Shown: positions 13,625 to 22,017, numbered from the stretch's first letter. The stretch: 64,000 bases of DNA from Neisseriaceae bacterium HSC-16F19 (GCF_024171525.1 NZ_JALJZY010000006.1:101250-165249), one strand, 5' to 3'. Numbers and translations: made by a program. The notes: generated by a model from the letters alone, not told the origin.

Positions 13625-14109
13625 TGCGCGCGCTCCTTGTCCAGATAATGGCGTAGCGCCACGCGGTCTGCCTCCGGAATCGGCGTGCGCATAAAGGTGG
13701 CCGTACCCAGGGCGATGGGGTCGGCCTCGTCGTGCTGGTAGCAATGGGCGCGCACAAAAGCCACCTGCCCGGCCAGGCGGTAACACTCGGCCTTGGCATA
13801 AACACGGTCGCCCGGTGTGGCCGGGTGCATATGGTCGATGCGCATATCCAGCGTGGCCAATACTTCAAAATCGGGCAGCCGCGCGGCCACGGCGCTGGCC
13901 GACACCACATCCACCAGCGTGGTAATCACCCCGCCGTGCAGGGTGTGGCTGACGGTATTGCCGGTCAAATCTTCGCGCCAGGGCACGCTCATCACCGGCA
14001 GGCCGTCGGCGCCGATATGTTCGCAACGGATACCCAGCGCACGGCAATGCGGCAGGCTGCCGTAATGCTGGAACAAATAATCAAATACGGTGGGGTTGGG
14101 CGTAGTCAT
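13621..14109 (-). CDS. Hotdog-fold thioesterase, PaaI-like (first of a tandem pair)
   Basis: The chosen start (MTTPNPTVFDYLFQHYGSLP) gives 162 aa. An upstream in-frame ATG at 14184, with a weak GGGA site, would add 25 residues. The hotdog signature is NTVSHTLHGGVITTLVDVVSASAVAA, with His-Gly-Gly and the catalytic-type Asp in the helix, followed by the TLDMRIDHMHPATPGDRVYAKAECYRL strand pair. By family it is an acyl-CoA thioesterase of the cytoplasm. Its TGA stop overlaps the ATG of the next thioesterase, so the two are translationally coupled. Unlike its partner it retains the standard active-site layout. Confidence 0.82.
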   Translation of the reverse strand: MTTPNPTVFDYLFQHYGSLPHCRALGIRCEHIGADGLPVMSVPWREDLTGNTVSHTLHGGVITTLVDVVSASAVAARLPDFEVLATLDMRIDHMHPATPGDRVYAKAECYRLAGQVAFVRAHCYQHDEADPIALGTATFMRTPIPEADRVALRHYLDKERAQ

Positions 14110-14207
14110 ATCATATAAAGGGGAAAAATACTCAGGCTGATAACTTTGCAAAACTTCATGCGCCAATACACACAGTACCGACATTATTCCCGCGTAGATA
14201 CACTGTT

Positions 14208-14289
14208 TTCAGGTAGCCTTGAAAAGCTTATCCGGCTTTATTTTCAAGGACCAGAACTTATTTTGAACTTGAAAAAGCTACCTGAAAAC
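14208..14289. repeat. Inverted pair of the minority DUS form
   Basis: TTTTCAGGTAGCCTTGAAAAGC faces GAAAAAGCTACCTGAAAAC across about 40 bp. Both arms carry the GGCTACCTGAA-like dialect, not the dominant GGCTGCCTGAA. The pair lies between the thioesterase operon and the SUKH-like gene. Confidence 0.6.
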
Positions 14290-14319
14290 CAACGCAAAGA
14301 AACCGCTTGTTGATACTGT

Positions 14320-14892
14320 TTATTTCTCGTAATTATGCTTTGGCATTCCTATTTTTCTACTGACTGCGTTATGCGCAAGATGCGCAAAACCGTCTTCAAG
14401 CACAAACAGCTGATGCGGCCAGAAATTTTCCTCTTGTTCCAGGGCAGCGGGATCTAGGTTTTGGATAAAATCGGCGATTTGCTCTACTGCTTTTTGTATT
14501 GGAAAATCGTTGTCGCTTTGGAAGGCTTTGTACATAAAAATTCCCGCCATAAGCCGTGAATAACTCCTTACGAAATCCCAAAGTGAGCTGTTGGCGAAAA
14601 CCAATTGCTCCGTGTCATCATCACAAAAATCATATTTAAAAACCTTCCCGTCTTGACTTATTACGAAATATATTTTCTCAAAGCCCATCTTGCCAAAGCA
14701 TAGAAAATCCCCAAACGAGGTGCGTATTTCGGGCATTTCGTCGGCAAATTTTACAAAATAAATCTGCTCGTGCTCATTATCAAGCAAAAACGGAATACCG
14801 TTTTCATACACCTTTTGCAAATCTTTTTCTTCTTCCTGGCGTTCTTTTAAGATGGTAACGCCATCGGTTTGCAGGCATTTTAGAAGGTTCAT
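14320..14892 (-). CDS. SUKH-like putative immunity protein, low GC
   Basis: A 190-aa acidic cytoplasmic protein. The central part (FGDFLCFGKMGFEKIYFVISQDGKVF..., then VFANSSLWDFVRSYSRLM) resembles the SUKH/SMI1-KNR4 superfamily, where the 'F-N-SS-L--F' block near the middle is characteristic; SUKH-4 is the closest guess. Many SUKH proteins neutralise polymorphic toxins. The gene is markedly AT-richer than all neighbours, which suggests recent transfer. No toxin gene lies beside it. The family assignment is by pattern only. Confidence 0.55.
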   Translation of the reverse strand: MNLLKCLQTDGVTILKERQEEEKDLQKVYENGIPFLLDNEHEQIYFVKFADEMPEIRTSFGDFLCFGKMGFEKIYFVISQDGKVFKYDFCDDDTEQLVFANSSLWDFVRSYSRLMAGIFMYKAFQSDNDFPIQKAVEQIADFIQNLDPAALEQEENFWPHQLFVLEDGFAHLAHNAVSRKIGMPKHNYEK

Positions 14893-14966
14893 AATTGAGC
14901 TTTTTTACTCTGACGGCTGACTAAATTGCTCTTGCAACGCCGTATCATTCTTATTTGGAATGGCTG

Positions 14967-16019
14967 TTAAGGGCACGGATTGCTGATTTCCGCATGTACG
15001 GCATCAATGGCCGCCAATACATCTTCGCCCAGCTTCACTTCCACGCTGGCCAGATTCTCCTGCAATTGGTCCAGTGTGGTGGCGCCGATGATATTGGATG
15101 CGACAAAGGGGCGGCTGTTGACAAAAGCCAGCGCCAGATGGGTGAGGCTCAATCCGGCTTCCTCGGCAATGGCGGCATAGCGTTCCACTGCCGCCAGCCC
15201 TTGCGGCTTGGTATAGCGCTGAAAGCGGGAAAACAAGGCCAGGCGGCTGTTTTCCGGCAGGGCGCCGTGGCGGTATTTGCCGCTCAACACCCCGAAGGCC
15301 AGCGGCGAATAAGCCAACAGCGGCACGTCTTCGCGCAGCGACACCTCGCTCAAACCCACTTCATAGCTGCGGTTGAGCAGATTGTAGGGATTTTGCACAC
15401 TGGCCGGGCGCGGACGGGACGGGTCGGCTTCGTGCAGGTTTAAAAAGCGCATCGTGCCCCAGGCGGTTTCGTTGGACAAACCGTAGGCACGGATTTTTCC
15501 TTGTGCCACCAGGGTTTGCAGCGCATCGACGATTTCTTCAAACGGGGTAAAGTGTTCCTTGCGGTCGATGTCGGTGACACCAAGGCGGCCGAAAAAATTC
15601 ACCTGCCGCTCCGGCCAATGCAGCTGGTAGAGGTCAAGGTAATCGGTGTGCAGGCGTTGCAGACTGGCCTCGCAGGCGGCAATGATTTGCGCGCGCGAAA
15701 AATCATTGCCGCCACGGATATAGCTGTCGAGATTGTTGTTGCCGGTGGGGCCGGCAATTTTGCTCGCCAGCACAAAATCATCACGGCGGCCGCGGGCGCG
15801 TATCCAGTTGCCGATGTATTGTTCGGTGCGGGTATAGGTCTCGCGGCCGGGCGGCACCGGGTACATTTCGGCGGTGTCGATAAAATTCACCCCGTGCGCC
15901 AGCGCATAATCCAGCTGCGCGTGCGCCTCGGCTTCGCTGTTCTGTTCGCCCCAGGTCATGGTGCCCAGGCAGATTTTGCTCACGGCGATGCCGCTGCGGC
16001 CCAATGTGCTGTGTTCCAC
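14967..16019 (-). CDS. Aldo/keto reductase (Tas-like)
   Basis: A 350-aa NADP(H)-dependent oxidoreductase with a (beta/alpha)8 barrel. I chose the GTG at 16019 (VEHSTLGRSGIAVSKICLGT) because AAGGATATAAG directly precedes it and the length then fits E. coli Tas (346 aa); the frame is open upstream. Catalytic residues are visible: Asp and Tyr in NFIDTAEMYPVP, Lys in FVLASKIAG, and His in LDLYQLHWPER. The cofactor region is at the C-terminus (IIGATTLDQLQENL). The long insert between barrel strands (SYIRGGNDFSRAQI) is typical of the Tas group. The physiological substrate is unknown. The gene is divergent from gdhA. Confidence 0.87.
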   Translation of the reverse strand: MEHSTLGRSGIAVSKICLGTMTWGEQNSEAEAHAQLDYALAHGVNFIDTAEMYPVPPGRETYTRTEQYIGNWIRARGRRDDFVLASKIAGPTGNNNLDSYIRGGNDFSRAQIIAACEASLQRLHTDYLDLYQLHWPERQVNFFGRLGVTDIDRKEHFTPFEEIVDALQTLVAQGKIRAYGLSNETAWGTMRFLNLHEADPSRPRPASVQNPYNLLNRSYEVGLSEVSLREDVPLLAYSPLAFGVLSGKYRHGALPENSRLALFSRFQRYTKPQGLAAVERYAAIAEEAGLSLTHLALAFVNSRPFVASNIIGATTLDQLQENLASVEVKLGEDVLAAIDAVHAEISNPCP

Positions 16020-16250
16020 CTTATATCCTTTCTGCGGATTGGCCTTGCCGGGCCAAACGGGGGCAAGCATACCCCAAGCCGGGATTTTGTGCATGATTTT
16101 GTGCATTGCAGCTACCGGCTGAGTTTCAGGTGTATTTTATCTATGCTTGAGGTTTTTTTTGCGCTAAACTGCGGCGTTTTCTGTAGTTTCCGTCTTGCGG
16201 AACTGGGACTTTTGCACAACCCGCCGGATAGCGCGGCCAACAGAGCCTGT

Positions 16251-16327
16251 GTAGGGTGGGCATGCCTGCCCACCATTGTCGGCCACTGATGATAAAAATA
16301 ATCGATGGGCAAGCATGCCCACCCTAC
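16251..16327. repeat. GTAGGGTGGGCATGCCTGCCCACC palindrome
   Basis: GTAGGGTGGGCATGCCTGCCCACC at the left and GATGGGCAAGCATGCCCACCCTAC at the right make a long hairpin of about 77 bp. Near-identical units lie at 23340 and 27958. It lies about 60 bp upstream of the gdhA start. Confidence 0.8.
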
Positions 16328-16386
16328 GCCCCGACCGGATTTTGCAAAACCTCAGCCCCCTCCACCCTTTCACCCACGGAGTAGCC

Positions 16387-17727
16387 ATGCGTTCATACGA
16401 TTTATCCGCCCTGCTCGCTGCCGTCAAACAGCGCGACCCCAACCAGGCCGTTTTTCATCAAGCCGTCGAAGAAGTTTTTCACAGCCTCGCCCCCTTCCTC
16501 AAATCCCATCCTCAATACACCCGCCACGGCCTGTTGGAACGCATTGTCGAGCCGGAACGCGTGGTGATGTTCCGCGTACCGTGGGTGGACGACCACGGCC
16601 AGGTGCAGGTAAACCGCGGCTACCGCGTGCAAATGTCTTCCGCCATCGGCCCCTACAAAGGCGGCCTGCGTTTCCACCCCACCGTGGATTTGGGCGTATT
16701 GAAATTCCTCGCCTTCGAACAGGTGTTTAAAAACGCCCTCACCACCCTGCCCATGGGCGGCGGCAAAGGCGGCGCCGATTTCGACCCCAAAGGCAAGAGC
16801 GACGGCGAAGTGATGCGCTTTTGCCAATCCTTCATGACCGAACTCTACCGCCATATCGGCGCCGATGTGGATGTGCCCGCCGGCGATATCGGCGTGGGCG
16901 GACGTGAAATCGGCTTCCTCTACGGCCAATACAAGCGCATTACCAACCAAGTAACCTCGGTACTCACCGGCAAAGACCTCACCTTCGGCGGCAGCCTGAT
17001 CCGCCCCGAAGCCACCGGCTACGGCACGGTGTATTTTGTCGAAGACATGCTCAAAACCCGTCACCAAAGCTTGGAAGGCAAGCGTGTGGTGGTATCCGGC
17101 TCCGGCAATGTGGCGCAATATGCGGCGGAAAAACTGCTGCACCGCGACGCCAAAGTGCTGACCGTATCCGACTCCGGCGGCTTCGTGTATTTCCCTCAGG
17201 GCATGAGCAAAGACCAGCTCAAAGCGCTGATGGAACTGAAAAACGAGCGCCGCGAACGCTTAAGCGTGTATGCCGAAGAACAAGGCTTGGAATACCACGC
17301 CGGCAAACGCCCGTGGCAAGTGCCCTGCGACATCGCCCTGCCCTGCGCCACCCAGAACGAATTGGATGAGAAAGACGCCGCCGACCTGATGGCCAACGGC
17401 TGCTTCTGCGTGGCCGAAGGCGCCAATATGCCCTCCACCAACGAAGCGGTGGAATTGTTTGTGAAGGCGAAAATCCTCTACGCGCCGGGCAAGGCCAGCA
17501 ATGCCGGCGGCGTGGCCACTTCCGGCCTGGAAATGAGCCAAAACGCCCTGCGCCTCTCCTGGGACCGCGACAAGGTCAACAACCGCCTGCACAGCATCAT
17601 GCACAATATCCACGAAGCCTGTGTGGAACACGGCAGCGACAAAGGCTATATCAACTATGTCAACGGCGCCAATATCGCCGGTTTCCGCAAAGTGGCCGAT
17701 GCCATGCTGGCACAGGGTGTGGTGTAA
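16387..17727 (+). CDS. gdhA: NADP-specific glutamate dehydrogenase
   Basis: The 446-aa enzyme interconverts 2-oxoglutarate plus ammonia and glutamate, the hexameric ~50-kDa class used for ammonia assimilation. The start MRSYDLSALLAAVKQRDPNQ follows GGAGTAGCC and gives the usual length; the longer open frame would translate the palindromic repeat. Motifs are YKGGLRFHPTVDLGVLKFLAFEQVFKN in two parts (substrate lysine), PMGGGKGGADFDPKGKS (catalytic lysine), GPEATGYG-like RPEATGYG, and the dinucleotide fold VVVSGSGNVAQYAAEKL. NADP preference is inferred from similarity to the bacterial anabolic type. It ends with a DUS-pair terminator. Confidence 0.95.
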   Translation: MRSYDLSALLAAVKQRDPNQAVFHQAVEEVFHSLAPFLKSHPQYTRHGLLERIVEPERVVMFRVPWVDDHGQVQVNRGYRVQMSSAIGPYKGGLRFHPTVDLGVLKFLAFEQVFKNALTTLPMGGGKGGADFDPKGKSDGEVMRFCQSFMTELYRHIGADVDVPAGDIGVGGREIGFLYGQYKRITNQVTSVLTGKDLTFGGSLIRPEATGYGTVYFVEDMLKTRHQSLEGKRVVVSGSGNVAQYAAEKLLHRDAKVLTVSDSGGFVYFPQGMSKDQLKALMELKNERRERLSVYAEEQGLEYHAGKRPWQVPCDIALPCATQNELDEKDAADLMANGCFCVAEGANMPSTNEAVELFVKAKILYAPGKASNAGGVATSGLEMSQNALRLSWDRDKVNNRLHSIMHNIHEACVEHGSDKGYINYVNGANIAGFRKVADAMLAQGVV

Positions 17728-17748
17728 GCCGCGCTGTTAATAAGCATG

Positions 17749-17784
17749 AAAAAGGCTGCCTGAAAAGTTTCAGGCAGCCTTTTT
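17749..17784 (+). terminator. DUS-pair terminator after gdhA
   Basis: AAAAAGGCTGCCTGAAA and TTTCAGGCAGCCTTTTT, with a very short loop and T-run. It also ends the convergent SMI1/KNR4 gene. Confidence 0.88.
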
Positions 17785-17797
17785 GGCCTCTGCCCAG

Positions 17798-18301
17798 CTA
17801 TCCGGCAATGGTTTCTATTTCGCCCTCGTTATCGATATAGGCTTGCAGCAGGGATGCAAAATCGGGGTACAGCGGCAGCCAGTCTTCGGGCAGGTATTCG
17901 TGAAAGGCGTCCAAAACCTCGGCATGGCCTTGTTCCAGCACCAAAACTTCATGGCCGGGCGTGCGCAGCAAGGGGATAAACCAGCGTCCTTCATCCTCAA
18001 ACACCTCCACGGAATCGAAAACCGTGCAGTGGATGATTTCATCCAAACTCAAAAACGCATGGCTGTTCCACAGAATCGTGGCGCGTTGATCCGGGTCGGC
18101 CAGTTCTTCATCACACCACGTATCATCGGCAAAACAGCCGCCGTCGAAATGGCGGTAAAACCCGGCCACCAAAGGCGGCAGCTCAAAACCGAAACGCTCG
18201 GCAAAGGCGGCGATTTTAGCGTCGGTAGCGCCCGCATTGAACAAATTGCGTTTGCCCATGGCACGGGCTTTGGCGGCGAATTGTTGGATGATGTCGGTCA
18301 T
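17798..18301 (-). CDS. SMI1/KNR4 (SUKH-1) family protein
   Basis: A 167-aa acidic protein. It shows the SUKH-1 pattern: an N-terminal helix, GATDAKIAAFAERFGFELPPLVAGFYRHFDGG (the 'lP-d---fl---nG' motif), then a strand-rich domain with SHAFLSLDEI and RWFIPLLRTPGHEVLVLEQG, ending with PDFASLLQAYIDN, the 'sf---L' helix. Family members include yeast Knr4 and many immunity proteins against secreted toxins. No matching toxin is adjacent, so it could be an orphan immunity gene or a housekeeping binder. GC is like the surrounding genes, unlike the other SUKH candidate at 14320. Confidence 0.8.
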   Translation of the reverse strand: MTDIIQQFAAKARAMGKRNLFNAGATDAKIAAFAERFGFELPPLVAGFYRHFDGGCFADDTWCDEELADPDQRATILWNSHAFLSLDEIIHCTVFDSVEVFEDEGRWFIPLLRTPGHEVLVLEQGHAEVLDAFHEYLPEDWLPLYPDFASLLQAYIDNEGEIETIAG

Positions 18302-18341
18302 ATCTGTTTATTCCCAATATTTTATTTTCAAATTCGGTTTC

Positions 18342-18383
18342 GGCTGCCTGAAAACAGGCGATTTCCGCTTTCAGGCAGCCTTT
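18342..18383. terminator. Inverted DUS pair
   Basis: GGCTGCCTGAAAACAGGCG faces CGCTTTCAGGCAGCC, lying upstream of the SMI1/KNR4 gene and downstream of nothing transcribed rightwards. Its role as terminator is therefore unsure; it may only be an uptake signal. Confidence 0.45.
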
Positions 18384-18434
18384 GCCTATGATGCATCAAG
18401 CCACAAAATAAGCGTGGACCACACACCCTGATTT

Positions 18435-18567
18435 TATAGTCGAATAACACAGAACGAGACAAGGCAGCAAAAAAGCCGCGAGCGCAGCGAAGTCCCGTGG
18501 GGCAGACAGTACAGATAGTACGGCAAGGCGCAGCAACGCCGTATCGTTCTTATTTTAAATGACTATA
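18435..18567. mobile_element. Correia-like repeat element, short form
   Basis: TATAGTCGAATAACACAGAACGAGAC at the left and CGTATCGTTCTTATTTTAAATGACTATA at the right form the ends. The 133-bp unit has the core GACAGTACAGATAGTACGGCAAGGCGCAGCAACGCC but lacks the internal stem of the long copies. Confidence 0.85.
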
Positions 18568-18658
18568 ACTGCAAGCGGTTTGCTCCGGGTACAAACACCT
18601 CTGCTGATATAATCAGCACATCATTGCCCATGCCGATCACTCCGACACCCGAGAGAAC

Positions 18659-18952
18659 ATGAAAATTGCCTGTTACGCATTGGTCTTGGCCTTGAGGGTC
18701 TACTTTTTTTATTATCTGTTTATCGATGTCGGTTGCCGCCCGCCGTTCACCAAATACCTTGTTGTGGCTGTGATTTTGGAGGTGGTTTATCTGCTGTGCG
18801 CCCGTGCCCTGATCTGGAAGGGAAAAGACATCATTCAGTCTCTGCGCGATTATCCGATTCATGTGACCACACTGTTTCTGTTTTATGCCGTGTGCGGTTG
18901 GTTGTTTTCTACATCCTTATTTTTTCAAGCCTGTAAGCCGTCATGGTGGTAA
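18659..18952 (+). CDS. Small integral membrane protein, unknown
   Basis: A 97-aa protein with three predicted membrane helices: YALVLALRVYFFYYLFI (6-22), YLVVAVILEVVYLLCA (33-48) and TTLFLFYAVCGWLFSTSLFF (70-89). A short cytoplasmic-type loop (RALIWKGKDIIQSLRDYP) separates the second and third. GAGAGAAC precedes the ATG. I do not recognise it. It lies between a Correia-like element and the DUF2868 gene on the same strand, about 120 bp before the latter, so co-transcription is possible. The coding potential is moderate. Confidence 0.55.
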   Translation: MKIACYALVLALRVYFFYYLFIDVGCRPPFTKYLVVAVILEVVYLLCARALIWKGKDIIQSLRDYPIHVTTLFLFYAVCGWLFSTSLFFQACKPSWW

Positions 18953-19069
18953 GCGCACCATCCGTATAGACAGATATTGCACCGCCTCGACATCTGCCCA
19001 CGCAAACCGGTTTACAAACCCGCCATGAGCGCGTTACATTGCGCGCTTTGTCTGTTTTTCACATCCGTT

Positions 19070-20428
19070 ATGATTTTCTCCCCCGCGCAACAACTGGCCG
19101 AACTGGTACGCCTGCTCGAGAGCCGCGGTCATGTGTTTGCGCTTGATCCCCAGCCTATTACCGAGGTTCTGCGTGATGACCCTGCGCCCTGGCCGCAGCG
19201 CCTGCTCAAACGTGCGGCGCTGATCGATGCCGACGGCCGTTTGGCCGCCGCTTTGGCGCGCACGCAACACACCCTTGCCTGGGTCTTGCGCCTCCTGAGC
19301 CTGGTGCTGCTGTTGGTCGGTTTTGCCGCCACCTCAACGCTGATGGCGGCCCCACAACTGAATTTTTTCTATGTGCTGTTGTCGGTTTTGGGCCTCAATA
19401 CCCTGATGATATTGCTGTGGCTGGCCAGTCTGTTGTGGTCTCCGGCCAAGGGCGGTGCGCCGCTGTGGCTGCCGCTGTTGTGGCGCGGACCAGGCAGCGA
19501 ACACACGGTGCGCCGCGCCGTGGCACAGCTTTATGCCGAAGCCGCCGCCACCCCGGCCATGCGCTGGTATGGCGGCATGAGCAGCCACCGCCTGTGGCTG
19601 TGCAGTCTGGCGGGCATGTGGCTGGCGATGTGGCTGATGCTGCTGGTGCGCCAATATGCGTTTTCGTGGGAAAGTACGCTCTTGGACAACCACACCCTTG
19701 CCGCTTGGGTGGAGGCGCTGGCCTGGCTGCCGCAGCAGCTGGGTTTTGCCGTGCCCGATGCGGCCACCATTGCCGCCAGCCGCGATGCTGCCGCCAGCGG
19801 CCAGGCACGGCTGTGGGCCGGTTTCCTGCTCGGCAGCGTGCTGTGTTACGGCCTGCTGCCGCGCGTGGCGCTGTGGCTGCTGTGTACCTGGCAATGGCGC
19901 CGCCGTCAGCACGAACTGCCGCTGTCGCTGCCTTATTACCGCCACATCATCCAGCGCTGGCAGCAGCAGGTGGTGGATGCCGATACCGTGGCCGAAGCCC
20001 CTGCCCGCGCCGCCGCACCCATCCGTTTAAGCGACGCGCCCAAACAGGCGGTATTGCTGGATGCGCCGTGGCCGGACGCACAATGGCACCGCCATGTATT
20101 GGGCCAGCAATGGCAGGACGGCGGTGTCATCGGGCACCGCGATGCCCTGCGCCGCCTGCTGGAGGAATTGCAGCATCATCCGGCGCAACTCTTAATCGGC
20201 GTGCGTGCGCAGGTGGTGCCCGACCGCGGTCTGTTGCGCCAAATCGGCGCCTTGGCCGATGCCGCCCAAGGCGGGGTGGTGGTACAGTTGTTGGCGCAAG
20301 AGTCTGCCGATAGCGCCTTAATCCGGCAATGGCAGCAGGCGCTGGACGAGCGCGCCATCGCTTGGCTGCCGCCTGCCGCTTGGGCGCAGCAACAACACCG
20401 TTCCTCCCTTACGGAGCACAGTGCATGA
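19070..20428 (+). CDS. DUF2868 membrane protein, partner of the DUF3482 GTPase
   Basis: A 452-aa protein from the chosen start MIFSPAQQLAELVRLLESRG. In-frame ATGs at 19025 and 18977 are possible but add an unlikely leader, and no start has a good ribosome site. It has membrane helices at about 85-110, 120-145 and 195-215 and one near 275-300, then a cytoplasmic C-terminal domain with DAPWPDAQWHRHVLG and DGGVIGHRDALRRLL. The pattern matches the DUF2868 family, found in many proteobacteria directly before a DUF3482 GTPase. The TGA stop overlaps the ATG of that GTPase here (ATGA). Together they probably form a membrane-linked GTPase system of unknown job. Confidence 0.8.
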   Translation: MIFSPAQQLAELVRLLESRGHVFALDPQPITEVLRDDPAPWPQRLLKRAALIDADGRLAAALARTQHTLAWVLRLLSLVLLLVGFAATSTLMAAPQLNFFYVLLSVLGLNTLMILLWLASLLWSPAKGGAPLWLPLLWRGPGSEHTVRRAVAQLYAEAAATPAMRWYGGMSSHRLWLCSLAGMWLAMWLMLLVRQYAFSWESTLLDNHTLAAWVEALAWLPQQLGFAVPDAATIAASRDAAASGQARLWAGFLLGSVLCYGLLPRVALWLLCTWQWRRRQHELPLSLPYYRHIIQRWQQQVVDADTVAEAPARAAAPIRLSDAPKQAVLLDAPWPDAQWHRHVLGQQWQDGGVIGHRDALRRLLEELQHHPAQLLIGVRAQVVPDRGLLRQIGALADAAQGGVVVQLLAQESADSALIRQWQQALDERAIAWLPPAAWAQQQHRSSLTEHSA

Positions 20429-21777
20429 ACACCCTTTCCCTGGCCGTGGTCGGCCACACCAATACCGGTAAAACCTCGCTGTTGCGCACGCTGTTGCGCG
20501 ACGAGCAGTTTGGCGAAGTGAAAAACAGCGCCGCCACCACCCGCGATGTCACCGAAGCGCCCATCCACGACGGCAGCCGCACCCTGGTCAAACTCTACGA
20601 CACCCCCGGCTTGGAAGACGCCGCCGGCGTGCTGGACTGGTTGGAGCGCGAAACCTCGCCGCGGCTGGACGGCATCGAGCGTATCCAGGCTTTTTTGCAC
20701 AGCGAAGCCGCGGCCACCGATTTCAACCAGGAAGCCAAGGTATTGCGGCAAATGCTCGCCAGCGACACCGGCCTGTATGTTATCGATGCGCGCGAGCCGG
20801 TACTGGCGCGTTACAAGGACGAATTAACGGTCTTGTCGTGGTGCGCACGCCCCCTGATGCCGGTGTTCAATTTCACCCACGGTGCCGACACCGCCGCCTG
20901 GCAGGAAATGCTCGCCCGCCGCGGCCTGCATGTGTACAGCAGTTTTGATACGGTGGCATTTGATTTTGAAGGCGAAATGCGGCTGTGGAACAATCTGGCC
21001 ACCATGTTGCCGCCGCCCAATCCGCTCACCGAGCTGGCCGCCCTGCGCCGCCGCGACTGGCAGCAGCTGGACCAGGAGGCACGGCAGGCGGTGGCGGCGT
21101 TTTTGCTGGAAGCGGCCGCCTACAAACAGGAAATCGATGCCGACGACGACCCGCAGCCCGTGCAACAGCAGATGCAGGAAGCCTTGCGCCAGCGCGAGCG
21201 GCAGATGCAGCGCGAACTGCTGCAAATCTACCGTTTTTACCGTGAAGACCCGGTGGCGGCCGACGACTGGGTGCTGCAACCCTTGCGCCAAGACCCGTTT
21301 GATGCCGCGCTGTGGAAACACTACGGCATCCGCACCACCTCCGGTGCCGCCACCGGCGCGCTGTTCGGCCTCGGCATAGACGCCCTCACCCTCGGCGCCA
21401 GCGGCGGCCTCGGTACGGCAGTGGGCGGTATACTCGGCGGCCTGCTGCCGAATATGCAGACCCTCAGTGACAAAATCAGCGGCCGCCAGACGTTCTACAC
21501 AGACGAAGCCACGCTCAATCTTCTGGCCGCCCGCGCCCTCGACCTGCTCGCACGGATACAAGCCCGCGGCCATGCCGCGCAAAACGACATCCGCCTCGAA
21601 CACGGCCGCGCGCCCTGGCCGGACAACCGCCTGCCCTCGGTGCTGACCGATGCCCGCCACCGCCCCGAATACAGCAGCCTCAACGGCGGCAGTGTGGAAA
21701 AAGCCGAATACAGCCGCCGCGAAGCGGCAGAGAAACTGGCGGTCCGGCTGACGACGGTGCAAGCGCCTTACGCCTGA
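20425..21777 (+). CDS. GTPase with C-terminal DUF3482 domain
   Basis: A 450-aa protein. The N-terminal Era/TrmE-like G domain has AVVGHTNTGKTSLLRTLL (P-loop, 8-25), TTRDVTEAPI (switch I region), LYDTPGLEDA (G3, about 54-63) and a PVFNFTHG block where the NKxD specificity motif would sit; a canonical NKxD is not seen. The middle has a long helical Gln/Arg-rich segment (about 215-280). The C-terminal part has a glycine-rich stretch, GAATGALFGLGIDALTLGASGGLGTAVGGILGG in two pieces, which could insert into or touch membranes. Translationally coupled to the DUF2868 gene. The biological role is unknown. Confidence 0.85.
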   Translation: MNTLSLAVVGHTNTGKTSLLRTLLRDEQFGEVKNSAATTRDVTEAPIHDGSRTLVKLYDTPGLEDAAGVLDWLERETSPRLDGIERIQAFLHSEAAATDFNQEAKVLRQMLASDTGLYVIDAREPVLARYKDELTVLSWCARPLMPVFNFTHGADTAAWQEMLARRGLHVYSSFDTVAFDFEGEMRLWNNLATMLPPPNPLTELAALRRRDWQQLDQEARQAVAAFLLEAAAYKQEIDADDDPQPVQQQMQEALRQRERQMQRELLQIYRFYREDPVAADDWVLQPLRQDPFDAALWKHYGIRTTSGAATGALFGLGIDALTLGASGGLGTAVGGILGGLLPNMQTLSDKISGRQTFYTDEATLNLLAARALDLLARIQARGHAAQNDIRLEHGRAPWPDNRLPSVLTDARHRPEYSSLNGGSVEKAEYSRREAAEKLAVRLTTVQAPYA

Positions 21778-21788
21778 CACCCGTAAAA

Positions 21789-21824
21789 ACAGGCTGCCTG
21801 AAACCTTTCAGGCAGCCTGTTGTT
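21789..21824 (+). terminator. DUS-pair terminator after the GTPase gene
   Basis: AACAGGCTGCCTGAAA and TTTCAGGCAGCCTGTT with a 2-4 nt loop. It sits immediately before a Correia-like element. Confidence 0.8.
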
Positions 21825-21825
21825 T

Positions 21826-22007
21826 TATAGTCGAATAACACAGAACGAGACAAGGCAGCAAAAAAGCCGCGAGCGCAGCGAAGTCCCGAGGAACAGACAG
21901 TACAGATAGTACGGAACAGATTTTGTTGCCGCTTTAGCGGCTTACTAAATCGTTCTCTTTGAGCCGGGCGCAGCAACGCCGTATCGTTCTTATTTTAAAT
22001 GACTATA
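21826..22007. mobile_element. Correia-like repeat element, long form
   Basis: TATAGTCGAATAACACAGAACGAG at the left, CGTTCTTATTTTAAATGACTATA at the right, 182 bp. It keeps the internal stem-loop segment GCCGCTTTAGCGGC followed by AAATCGTTCTCTTTGAGC, the region that corresponds to the integration-host-factor part of Neisseria Correia elements. Its right end is 10 bp from the nitroreductase stop. Confidence 0.85.
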
Positions 22008-22017
22008 TTTACGGCGT

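Noticed and set aside
16276..16386. 37-codon extension of gdhA
   Set aside because: It translates the palindromic repeat, and a good GGAG site precedes the ATG at 16387.
18977..19069. Longer start for the DUF2868 protein
   Set aside because: The added residues (MHRLDICPRKPVYKPAMSAL) look like translated leader and no ribosome site supports them; the shorter start fits the family's usual beginning.
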